64,000 bases of DNA from Myxococcus flavus (GTDB taxonomy: Bacteria > Myxococcota > Myxococcia > Myxococcales > Myxococcaceae), in assembly GCF_050038885.1 (NCBI RefSeq), contig NZ_CP143624.1:4960001-5024000 (forward strand). The letters run 5' to 3'. Shown one piece after another: positions 37,162 through 48,500 of the stretch. The stretch's first letter is position 1. Each line of letters opens with the position of its first letter. Below the pieces are notes generated by a model. That model was not told the DNA's origin. It did not search any database and saw only the letters and a program-made list of their open reading frames with translations. Both the position numbers and the translations under genes were made by a program.

Positions 37162-38184
37162 ATGGACCGCACCGAACGCATCCTCGACCTCGTGGCCCTC
37201 CTGCTCGACGCTCGCGAGCCCGTCTCCTGGGCCGAGCTGCGCGAGCATTTCCCCGGTGACTACGGCGGCTCGGACGATGCCGCCGAGCGCAAGTTCGAAC
37301 GTGACAAGGCAGAGCTGGTCGAGCTGGGCTTCCCGCTGACGTACGTCCAGGGCGACGACGAGCGGCGCGACGGCTACATCGTCGACCGGGACGCCTATTA
37401 CCTCCCGGAGGCGGACCTCTCGAAGGAGGAGCTGGCCGTGCTCTACGCCGCTGGCTCCGCGGCGCTGGCCTCGGGGGCCTTTCCCGGACGGGATGACCTG
37501 GCACACGCGCTGCGTAAAATCGGCTTCTTCGCGGGCCAGTCCCTGCCCACACCCCGCGTGCGCATGGAGCTGGGCTCGGTGCACGAGGGGCAGGAGAAGG
37601 AAGTCTCCGCGCGCCTGGAGCAGCTCTGGGACGCGTGCGCGGCCCGCAAGTGGGTGGACCTGACCTATGCCAGCCCCAAGCAGGCGGGCACCACGCAGCG
37701 GCGGGTGGACCCGTATGGCCTGGCGCTGCGCCGGGGGGCCTGGACGCTGGTGGGGTACTGCCACCTGCGCGGCAGCCTCCGGAGCTTCCACGTCCACCGG
37801 ATTCGCGAGCTGAAGGTGAACACCGCGCGGCCGCGGACGCCGGACTTCCAGGTGCCGGCGGACTTCTCGCTGGATTCCCATGTCGCCTACTTCCCGTGGC
37901 AGCACCGCTTCCACGAGCAGGTGGAGGTGGTGCTCCACCTGTCGGGAACGCTGGCCTCGCGCGCGGCGAGCCTGCTGCCCGGCGCCACGCTGGAGCCGGC
38001 GGAGGAGGGGGCGGTGCGGGCGCGGCTGCCGGTGACCTTCGTGGATGGCCTGCTGCGCTTCTGCCTGGCGCTGGGGCCGGACTGCCGCGTGGAGGGCCCG
38101 GAGCCGGCGCAGGCGCGGCTGCGGGAGATGGCCTCGCGCATCATCGCGCGGCATGAGGATTCGCAGGACAAGGTGAGCGCATGA
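37162..38184 (+). CDS. WYL-domain transcriptional regulator (PafB/PafC-like)
   Basis: 340 residues. N-terminal winged helix-turn-helix (~1-70: RILDLVALLLDAREPVSWAE, then AERKFERDKAELVELGFPL). The central to C-terminal WYL domain (~155-230) has the core GAWTLVGYC and the ligand-site stretch FHVHRIREL. WYL proteins sense nucleic-acid-like or other ligands and control stress or DNA-damage genes. The stop overlaps the next start (ATGA); together with the second WYL gene this recalls the PafBC pair, though orthology is unproven. Confidence 0.88.
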   Translation: MDRTERILDLVALLLDAREPVSWAELREHFPGDYGGSDDAAERKFERDKAELVELGFPLTYVQGDDERRDGYIVDRDAYYLPEADLSKEELAVLYAAGSAALASGAFPGRDDLAHALRKIGFFAGQSLPTPRVRMELGSVHEGQEKEVSARLEQLWDACAARKWVDLTYASPKQAGTTQRRVDPYGLALRRGAWTLVGYCHLRGSLRSFHVHRIRELKVNTARPRTPDFQVPADFSLDSHVAYFPWQHRFHEQVEVVLHLSGTLASRAASLLPGATLEPAEEGAVRARLPVTFVDGLLRFCLALGPDCRVEGPEPAQARLREMASRIIARHEDSQDKVSA

Positions 38185-39110
38185 GCAACGTCCACGAGCG
38201 GCTCCGCCGCCTGCTGTTCCTGGTCCCCTACGTGTCCAAGCACCCGGGCGTCACGGTGGACGCGCTCGCGCGCGCCCTCAACGTCAGCCGCGAGGACCTG
38301 CTGGAGGAGCTGGACCTGCTCACGTGCGTGGGCCGGCCGCCCTTCAACCCGGACGACTACATCGACATCTACGTGGACAACGACCGCGTCTACGTGGACC
38401 TGGATCAGCGCCTGTTCGCGCCGCCCCGGCTGACGCCCGGCGAGGCCGCGGCCCTGGCCGCCTCGGCGGAGCTGCTCCGGCCCGCGACGGGGGACGCCTT
38501 GCAGAGCGCCCTCCAGAAGCTGGAGCGCGTCCTGCCGCCGGCCACCCGGGAGCGCTACCGGGAGATGTACCGGAAGATTGACGCCTCCACGGAGGCGCCC
38601 CAGGCGCTGGGGCCGCTCACCCGCGCCATCATCGAGCGGCTGGAGGTGACGTTCGCCTATGCCAGCCCGGGGCGCTCGCCGGAGCCGCGCACGGTGCGGC
38701 CCTACGAGCTGCTCAGCCACCGGGGGCAGTGGTACCTGCAGGGTTACTGCCACACCCGGCAGGACGCGCGGCTGTTCCGCCTGGACCGGATGGAGGACAT
38801 CACCGTCACGGACGTGGCCTTCCAGCCCCCCGCCGACGCGCGGGCGGACGTGCCCAACCCGGCGCGGGGCCGCACCGACGCCTCGGTGCGGGTGCGCTTC
38901 TCCCCGGTGGCCGCGCCCTACGTGAAGGAGCGCTTCGGCCGGGACGCTCGCCCGCTTGCTGACGGCGGCGTGGAGGTGCTGGTGGCGGGGGATAGCGAGC
39001 GCTGGCTGACCCAGTGGGTCCTGTCCTTCGGAGGCGAGGCGGAGGTGGTGGAACCGCCCTCGGCGCGTGCGGCCGTTGCCCGAGCGGCGCGGGCCTCTGT
39101 AGGATTGTGA
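38181..39110 (+). CDS. Second WYL-domain regulator, coupled to the first
   Basis: 309 residues, ATG in an ATGA overlap. The N-terminal domain (~1-60) is HTH-like (VTVDALARALNVSREDLLEE) but adapted as in PafC. The WYL domain (~155-230) carries RGQWYLQGYC and LFRLDRMEDI. Tight coupling suggests that the two proteins form a heterodimer. Seven bases downstream begins an FHA-domain gene, tying this regulator pair to phosphothreonine signalling. Confidence 0.87.
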   Translation: MSNVHERLRRLLFLVPYVSKHPGVTVDALARALNVSREDLLEELDLLTCVGRPPFNPDDYIDIYVDNDRVYVDLDQRLFAPPRLTPGEAAALAASAELLRPATGDALQSALQKLERVLPPATRERYREMYRKIDASTEAPQALGPLTRAIIERLEVTFAYASPGRSPEPRTVRPYELLSHRGQWYLQGYCHTRQDARLFRLDRMEDITVTDVAFQPPADARADVPNPARGRTDASVRVRFSPVAAPYVKERFGRDARPLADGGVEVLVAGDSERWLTQWVLSFGGEAEVVEPPSARAAVARAARASVGL

Positions 39111-39116
39111 CCCCCC

Positions 39117-40688
39117 ATGCCTTTCCAGCTGACGATCTCCGAGGGTAGAGAAGCCGGCAAGGAGTTCGTCTTCGACCAGGACTCCGTTCTCATCGGCCGT
39201 TCGACGGATTGCGACGTCGCGCTGTTCGACCCGGGTGTGTCCCGGCGCCACTGCCGCATCTTCCTCGACGGCGATGCCTACACCGTCGAGGACCAGGGCA
39301 GCGCCAACGGGTCGCTCGTCAACGGCAGTCCGGTGAAGACGCATGTGCTCGAGGACGGCGACAAGCTGACCCTGGGCCCGGTGACGTTCGTCTTCGCGAT
39401 GCTGACGGACGAGCCCGCCACGGGCGAGGAGGAGCTCCCCGCCGGCGCCCAGGAAGGCGATGGCAGCACCCGCATCGTCTCCCTCGACACCCTGAAGCGG
39501 CAGCGCAACAAGGGGCAGGCGCTGGCCCCCGAGGGCGCGAACCAGGAGGAACTGGACGAGCTGCGCGAGGGCGCCACCCGCTCCAACCTCCGGGCCCTGC
39601 GCCCGGTGTCCCAGGGCCAGAGTGGCTCGCGTCCGGCCGCCATCGAGCGCTCGGCGCCGGCCGCGCCTCCCGCGAAGCGGGCCCCAGGCGCGCCACCTCC
39701 GGTCCGGGCCCGTCCGGCGCCGTCCGCGGGTGCGGGCGGCGGACTGTCCGCGGCCGAGCGCGCCCGCATCCGCCGCGAGTCTCCGGGCGTGGTGTCCAGC
39801 GCGAAGCTCTTCTGGGCGGACGCCAGCCAGGGCGTGCGCACCGGCATCATCGGCGGTGGCGTGGCCATGGTGCTCGCGCTCTTCGGCGTCCTCTACTGGC
39901 TCGTGCTGAGCGGCGATGACGGCCAGCCGAAGGGGGAGGAGCCCGCGTGGCTCACCGGGCAGCCCATCCGCGACTCGTTCGGCCTGGGGCCGGGCGTCAT
40001 GTGGGAGCGCCCGGACATGAAGGTCTTCGAGTGGGAGTACACCGCCGCCACGCGCGCGGTGGTCATCCTCCACTACCAGGCCCAGGGCATCTCCAAGGAC
40101 GAGGTCGTGGTGAGCGTCAACGGCGTGGACGTGGGCAAGGTGCCGCCCGACACGCTGGCCAGCCAGGACCGCGCCATCGAGCTGATGATTCCGGCCCAGC
40201 ACCTGAAGAAGGGCGAGCCCAACCGCATCATCTTCGACAACGTGAAGAATCCCCCGGGCGAGGACCCCTGGAGCATCTGGAACATCTGGGTGGAGCGCGC
40301 GTTGCTGCCGGACCTGCTGCCCGAGGAGCTCGTGCGGGAGGCCAACGAGTACTACAAGCGCGGCCGGACGAACTTCGACAGGCCGGACATCGGCGCCCGC
40401 AACCGCTACGAGGCGTGGAAGTCCTTCCGCGTGTCGTGGCTGATGCTGGAGGCCCACCCGGAGCCGAAGCCGGACCTCTACTACGAGGCCCAGGAGCGCA
40501 TGAAGGCGGCCCAGCAGGAGCTGGACCGAACCTGCGCCAAGCTCCTGCTGGAGGTGGAGGGCTACTACAACCAGGGCAACTACAAGAGCGCCTCCGCCAC
40601 CCTGGACCACGTGAAGGAGTACTTCCCGGAGTTCGACCAGCCGTGCGCCACCCGCGCGGAGAACAAGCGCGCGGAGTACGGCCTGTAG
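39117..40688 (+). CDS. FHA-domain membrane protein
   Basis: 523 residues. FHA domain ~18-95 (VLIGRSTDCDVALFDPG, SRRHCRIFL, QGSANGSLVNG). A long Pro/Ala/Arg-rich cytoplasmic linker (~100-240), one membrane helix (~244-263, GIIGGGVAMVLALFGVLYWL), then an extracytoplasmic region. The latter has a beta-sandwich-like part (~300-400) and an alpha-helical, TPR-like end (EEYYKRG- and YYNQGNYKSAS-type helices). It starts 7 bp after the WYL pair. Likely role: relaying Ser/Thr kinase signals across the inner membrane. Confidence 0.8.
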   Translation: MPFQLTISEGREAGKEFVFDQDSVLIGRSTDCDVALFDPGVSRRHCRIFLDGDAYTVEDQGSANGSLVNGSPVKTHVLEDGDKLTLGPVTFVFAMLTDEPATGEEELPAGAQEGDGSTRIVSLDTLKRQRNKGQALAPEGANQEELDELREGATRSNLRALRPVSQGQSGSRPAAIERSAPAAPPAKRAPGAPPPVRARPAPSAGAGGGLSAAERARIRRESPGVVSSAKLFWADASQGVRTGIIGGGVAMVLALFGVLYWLVLSGDDGQPKGEEPAWLTGQPIRDSFGLGPGVMWERPDMKVFEWEYTAATRAVVILHYQAQGISKDEVVVSVNGVDVGKVPPDTLASQDRAIELMIPAQHLKKGEPNRIIFDNVKNPPGEDPWSIWNIWVERALLPDLLPEELVREANEYYKRGRTNFDRPDIGARNRYEAWKSFRVSWLMLEAHPEPKPDLYYEAQERMKAAQQELDRTCAKLLLEVEGYYNQGNYKSASATLDHVKEYFPEFDQPCATRAENKRAEYGL

Positions 40689-40818
40689 GGCGTCAGCGGG
40701 CCCGGCTGATTTCGCGGGCTTGCTTCGTCCGGTGCCGGACACACGCTGGCACCGGGAGCCGGGCTGCGGAATGCCTCGGGTTGCCGGGGGGCGCGGGCAT
40801 CCTCACCGTTAGGAGGCC

Positions 40819-42081
40819 ATGGGTGACCGGGAGGCGTTGACGGAGCAGTCGGGTGAACGGGGCGCGGAGGCGCCTCGGCGCGCGCCCACGCCCCCGGGGC
40901 CGGTGCCGGAGCACGGGCCGGTGTGGAGCCCGAACGTCTCCGGCCGGCTGCTGGCGCGCTACTACCTGCCTCGCCGTCACGCCGTGGTGCAGGGCAACGC
41001 GTGCACGCTGCTGCGCGACGGCGTGGAGGCCTACCCGGCGATGCTGGAGGCCATCCGCCGGGCGCGCCGCTCCATCCGCCTGGAGACGTACATGTTCGTC
41101 TCCGACGCCGTCGGCGAGCTGTTCGGCGAGGCGCTGGCGGAGGCGGCCGAGCGCGGCGTGCACGTGAAGGTGTTGTACGACGCGGTGGGCTCGTGGACGA
41201 GCCGCCGGAGCTTCTTCGAGGCGTTGCGCGCGCGGGGCGTGGACATCCGCGCCTTCAAGCCCTTCAGCCTGTCGCGCGGGCTGCGGCATCTGCTGCGCAG
41301 GGACCACCGGAAGATCCTCGTCGTGGATGGCGAGGTGGCCTTCACCGGCGGGGTGAACATCTCCTCCCACTGGGCGCCCGCGGGCGTGGGCGCGGCCTGG
41401 CGGGACGACGTGCTGCGCATCGAAGGGCCCGCCATCCACGAGCTGGAGCGGTGCTTCTCCGCGACGTGGCGGATGATGTTCCAGGGCCGCTTCCACCGGC
41501 TGACGCAGCGGCTGGAGCGCCTGCGGCAGCCGTCACCCCGGCGCGGGCAGGTGGGGCTGGCCGTGCTGTCCAGCCGGCGGAGCATCCACCGGGCCTACCT
41601 CCATGCCATCCGCCGGGCCCGGCGCAGCGTGCTGGTGGCCGCCGCCTACTTCATCCCCGACCGGCGCATGGTGACGGCGCTGCGCGAGGCGGCCCGGCGG
41701 GGCGTGGAGGTCCACCTGCTGCTGAACGCCCGCAGCGACCACCCCATCCTGGAGTTCGTGGCCCGGGCCTTCTACGAGCGGCTGCTGGGCGCGGGCGTCC
41801 GCATCTTCGAGTGGCAGCGGGGGGTGCTGCACGCCAAGACGGCCGTGGTGGACGGCGTCTGGGGCACCATCGGCTCCTTCAACCTGGAGCGGCTGAGCCT
41901 GGCCTTCAACCACGAGGTCAACGCCGTCTTCGCGGACCCCCGGTTGGGGCAGCAACTGGAGGACTCGTTCCGCAGCGACTGCGGCGACTGCCGCGAGGTG
42001 ACGCTGGCGGAGTTCCGCCGCCGGCCCCTCTGGCAGAAGCTGCTGGAGCGGGTGCTGTATTCGCTTCGCAAAATCATTTGA
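40819..42081 (+). CDS. Cardiolipin synthase-like phospholipase D family protein
   Basis: 420 residues with both HKD motifs: HRKILVVDGEVAFTGG beginning at His163 and HAKTAVVDGVWGTIGS at His338. Spacing and length fit bacterial cardiolipin synthase/PLD-type transferases, but the two N-terminal membrane helices of ClsA are missing, as in ClsB-like enzymes. It probably transfers phosphatidyl groups between phospholipids at the inner membrane. AGGAGG lies just before the ATG. Confidence 0.85.
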   Translation: MGDREALTEQSGERGAEAPRRAPTPPGPVPEHGPVWSPNVSGRLLARYYLPRRHAVVQGNACTLLRDGVEAYPAMLEAIRRARRSIRLETYMFVSDAVGELFGEALAEAAERGVHVKVLYDAVGSWTSRRSFFEALRARGVDIRAFKPFSLSRGLRHLLRRDHRKILVVDGEVAFTGGVNISSHWAPAGVGAAWRDDVLRIEGPAIHELERCFSATWRMMFQGRFHRLTQRLERLRQPSPRRGQVGLAVLSSRRSIHRAYLHAIRRARRSVLVAAAYFIPDRRMVTALREAARRGVEVHLLLNARSDHPILEFVARAFYERLLGAGVRIFEWQRGVLHAKTAVVDGVWGTIGSFNLERLSLAFNHEVNAVFADPRLGQQLEDSFRSDCGDCREVTLAEFRRRPLWQKLLERVLYSLRKII

Positions 42082-42180
42082 GTCCAAGGCCTCCTGGCGA
42101 CCAGCCTGACGCATGGTTCATATGAGCGGTGCTGCACGCCTCCGGTCCGAAGCGTCCGGCCTTGGATGCGCTCGCAGGAA

Positions 42181-42213
42181 CCCTTTGCAACGCGTCAAAG
42201 GGGGACCTAGAAG
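42181..42213 (+). promoter_or_regulatory. Candidate acnA promoter overlapped by an inverted repeat
   Basis: TTGCAA (42185-42190), a 17-bp spacer, and TAGAAG (42208-42213). The inverted repeat CCCTTTG (42181-42187) / CAAAGGG (42196-42202) spans the -35 box and half the spacer, where a repressor would block polymerase. The predicted transcript start is ~30 bases before the ATG. Confidence 0.4.
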
Positions 42214-42249
42214 TTGCCGCATCCCGCGCAAGGAAGGACGGCAACACAC

Positions 42250-44982
<2,733 letters not shown>

Positions 44983-45005
44983 CGCGCGGAAGGCGCAGTC
45001 ACCCG

Positions 45006-45039
45006 CGGCCCGGAGTGCCCTCGGTGGTGCTCCGGGCCG
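45006..45039. terminator. Bidirectional hairpin between acnA and the convergent hydrolase gene
   Basis: Perfect 10-bp arms CGGCCCGGAG and CTCCGGGCCG with a 14-base loop, followed by TCGTGTCTT on the plus strand. It lies between the stops at 44982 and 45048. Confidence 0.65.
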
Positions 45040-45047
45040 TCGTGTCT

Positions 45048-45470
45048 TCAGGGCTCGCGCAGGCGGGCCCAGGCCGCGCGGTAGCGCGCCAGGCGCTCGG
45101 CGTCCTTCGGCGTCACCACGCCGAGCCGCCGCACGTCCATGTTGTCTTCCAGGTCCGCCAGCTTCACGCGGCGGGCGAGCGGGTGCGGGCGAACGCGCTC
45201 GATGAAGGCCTCGTACGTCTCGCCCTCGCGCCGGGTGAGCGCGTCCAGCGCGTCCAGCACCGCGTCCGGGTAGCCCAGCGCGCGCAGGCGCTCGAGCGTA
45301 TAGGGCGTGTCCTCCACCACGTCGTGGAGGATGGCGACGGTGCGTTCCTCGTCGGTGTCCAGCCGCATCATCACCCGGAGCGGGTGGAGGATGTACGTCT
45401 GGCCGGCCTTGTCGCGCTGGCCGTGGTGCGCGGCCACCGCGAGCGCGATGGCGTCTTCGAGTGCGGGCAT
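45048..45470 (-). CDS. Small alarmone hydrolase-like HD-domain protein (SpoT/MESH1-type)
   Basis: 140 residues, GGAGG just before the ATG. The HD-domain metal and substrate motifs match the hydrolase half of RelA/SpoT: AAHHGQRDKAGQTYILHPL (His ligand and substrate loop), ILHDVVEDT (HD at 49-50 followed by ED) and VKLADLEDNM (Asp/Asn). No synthetase, TGS or ACT domain follows, so it is a stand-alone hydrolase candidate for (p)ppGpp or related nucleotides. The substrate is inferred from the family. Confidence 0.85.
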   Translation of the reverse strand: MPALEDAIALAVAAHHGQRDKAGQTYILHPLRVMMRLDTDEERTVAILHDVVEDTPYTLERLRALGYPDAVLDALDALTRREGETYEAFIERVRPHPLARRVKLADLEDNMDVRRLGVVTPKDAERLARYRAAWARLREP

Positions 45471-45533
45471 GCCCTCCTTCTAGCCCCGGCGCCCTCCCCA
45501 GGCGAGTGGGGAGGGCGGGGGGCCCGGGGCACC

Positions 45534-48500
45534 TCAGGGCGTGCAGTTGGCCGCGCTCACGTGGCGGCAGGCGTGCTGCTCCTGGGTGAGGGGCAGCTCG
45601 TACACGTTCTGCAGCACCTCGCTGTTCTCCGACACGTGCACCGCGGTGGCCTGGACCTGTCCGGGCTCCTGCATGACGACGCTGTATCTCACGCTGCCCG
45701 TAGGCGAAACCGACACCGTGGGGCCGACGTCGGTCGGCGGAGACAGCACGTCGCGCTCCTTGAAGCGCCCGTCGAAGGACGCGGCGCAGTTGGGCAGGCC
45801 GCTGAGGAAGTCCGCCTGGTAGAAGCGGGCCTTCGCGGCGGTGCTGCTGCACACCTCGCCGCCCTGCGACGGGTAGATGGTGTTCCACAGCGTGCAGCTG
45901 GCCACCGTGGCCGCGCCGCCCGCCGTCTTGTGGGTGACGTTGTCCGTGTACTCCAGCATCCACCCGTCGCCATCCGGCTGCGCTCCCGGCGCGGAGCACG
46001 CTCCGGACGCCTCGCAGGTGATGTTCGTCACGTCCACCAGGTCGCCGCTGGTGTCGTTGTCGCTGCTGCGGTCCGTGAGGCGGGCCGCGTCGAACTGGAG
46101 CGCCGTCATCGGTCCGTTCTCGTCCTCGGACACGGCGGTGGCGTCCTCGGCGAACGTTCGGCCGGTGACGCCGTACACGCGCACGCCATAGAAGCGGTTC
46201 TTCCCGATGCCGCTGATGTTCCGGGTCAGCTCCAGGTCGGCGAAGTTGGGCGCCACGTTGCTCACGTCCTGGCAGCGGAAGTTGCCCGCGGCGTCCTTCC
46301 CGCACTCGACGCGCGCGGGGCTGAGGGACGTGTAGTCCTGCGGCGCGCCCGGGCAGGAACGGGCCTCGAACGTGGCGAAGCGGGCGGACACCACCGTCTG
46401 GCCCGGATCGCCACACGCCTCCTGGGTGGACGCGGTGCGCGTCAGCGTCGTCTGCGCCAGCGCCTTCTGGGTCCACTGGTGCCGCGCCTGCGTGACGTTC
46501 TGGCCGAGCCGGTCCACGCGGTAGTCCACCTCCACGTTGCCGCACCCGTAGCGCGCGCACGCCTGCGGGTTGTCGAAGCGGCAGATGCCGGCCTGGTCGT
46601 CCAGCAGGGCGTAGCGGTCACCGGTGCCCACGAGCGCGCGCATGGCGCCGGTGCCCGGCTGGATGCCGATGGAGGGCACGTAATAGAAGGGCCACGTGCG
46701 CGTCAGGTTGTTGCCCTGCGTGCCCCCGGGCCCCACCGCGTCCCGGTCCATCTGGAAGGCGCGCGCGGCGCTCCAGTTGCGGATGAGCTTCGTGGCCGGG
46801 TCCAGCGCGCCGGGCACGGACATGCGCGCCACCCAGAGCTGGCCGCGCATATCGCCGAAGACGGCGGTGTCGAAGAAGCCGTCCTGCTGCACGCTGCCCG
46901 CCACGCCGTAGTCCACCAGCGCCACCGGCGCCGCCACGCTGTGGGTGAGGTAGCGGGCAGGCCCGTGCTGCTCGCCGCTGGCGTTCGGGTCGTATTCGAA
47001 CTTCCACCACAGGTTGTCCGTGCGGCCATTCACCTCCGGCGACCACGCGTCCACCAGGTAGATGCCGCGGCCCTTCTCCTGGCCGGGAGACCAGCCGCCC
47101 GACAGCGCCACCACCCAGCGCTCCTGGGTGTCCACGTTGTAGCGGGACACGGGGCCCGGCGCGGTGCCCGCCTCCACCAGCACGGGCCCGATGGGCGGCG
47201 GCTTGGGGCTGAGCGAGAAGAGCGTCTTGCCGAAGAGGGCGGCCTCCGCGGAGTCCGGCTGCGGGTACATCCACTGCATCCGCGGCGCGCCGAAGCGGCC
47301 GGTGCCCGGGTCCGCCCGCAGTTCCAGCGCCAGGTAGTGCACGCCGCCGCGCCCCTCGGAAATCACCGCCATCGTGTGGTACTCGGTGGACTGCTTGATG
47401 CCGTCCGGCTGCGAGCCGTCCGAGCCGTCCGCCCACACGTCACGCACCATGATGTCGCCGTCCACGTAGTACTGGTGGCCATTGGCCATCTCGTGCAGGC
47501 GCGACAGCAGGTCCGGCGGGATGAAGGCCCACTCCTCCTCGCCGGTGCTGGGCGTGTACTCAATCATGGGCAGGCCGCCCTCGCAGTTGTCGGCGCTCGC
47601 GGTGCTGTCGCGGAAGGCGTGCAGCATGCCGTCGTTGGCGCCCACCAGCACCAGCTTGTCGCGGCGGCGGTAGCGATGCAGGTAGGCGTCATAGGCGTCC
47701 ACCTCCACGGTGTTGCCGCAGCGGCTGATGGTCTCCTGGGCGAGCGGCGTGGGCGACACGCCCAGTTGCTGGCTGTAGAGCGTGCGCGCGCACTGGTTGC
47801 TCATTCCCAGGTTGCACAGGAACTTGTCCATGGGCGGGTCCACCAGCACCGGTGCGGAATGGAAGATGTCGCCCAGCACGGAGCGGCGCACCTCGGTGCG
47901 GTTGTTGTTGCCGTCCTCGTCCGCCAGGTCCTGGCCGCGCACGTACTGGATGAGCGTGCGCACGCAGATGTCGTTCAGCCACGTCTGTGTCTGCGTCATG
48001 CTGCTGAAGCCAGGCACCGTGACGTTCATGGCCGCGGCTGCCTGCTGCGGCGTCAGCCTGAGCCCCGTCAGCAGCTTGCCCGGGTCGATGTCCAGCGGCG
48101 ACACGGATTGGACGGTGGGGCAGATGGGCGTGCCGAGGATGCCGAAGTAGCTCTTGAGCACCTCGCGGTTCTCCACCGTGAACTCGATGGGGGCCGCCGT
48201 GTTGTCCGCGGCGGTGATGCGGCCGTCCTGGTTGGTGTCCGTCACCGTGTAGATTTTGCGGCTGGCCAGCGACCGGGCCAGCAGCGCGCGGCGCGCCTCC
48301 CAGAACTGGGTGGCGGGGGTGCTGGTGCCGTCCTTGACGAAGTTGCCGGCCGTGTCCTCGACGACGATGTCGCCATCCCGGTCCACGACGAAGATGTCGT
48401 CCATGTCCCCGTCGCCGTTCTTGTCCGCGCCCTCGACGAACTCGTTGAACTGGTTGAAGCGCCACAGGTCGCCGCGCCAGGCGCTGTCGCCCGAGGCCGG

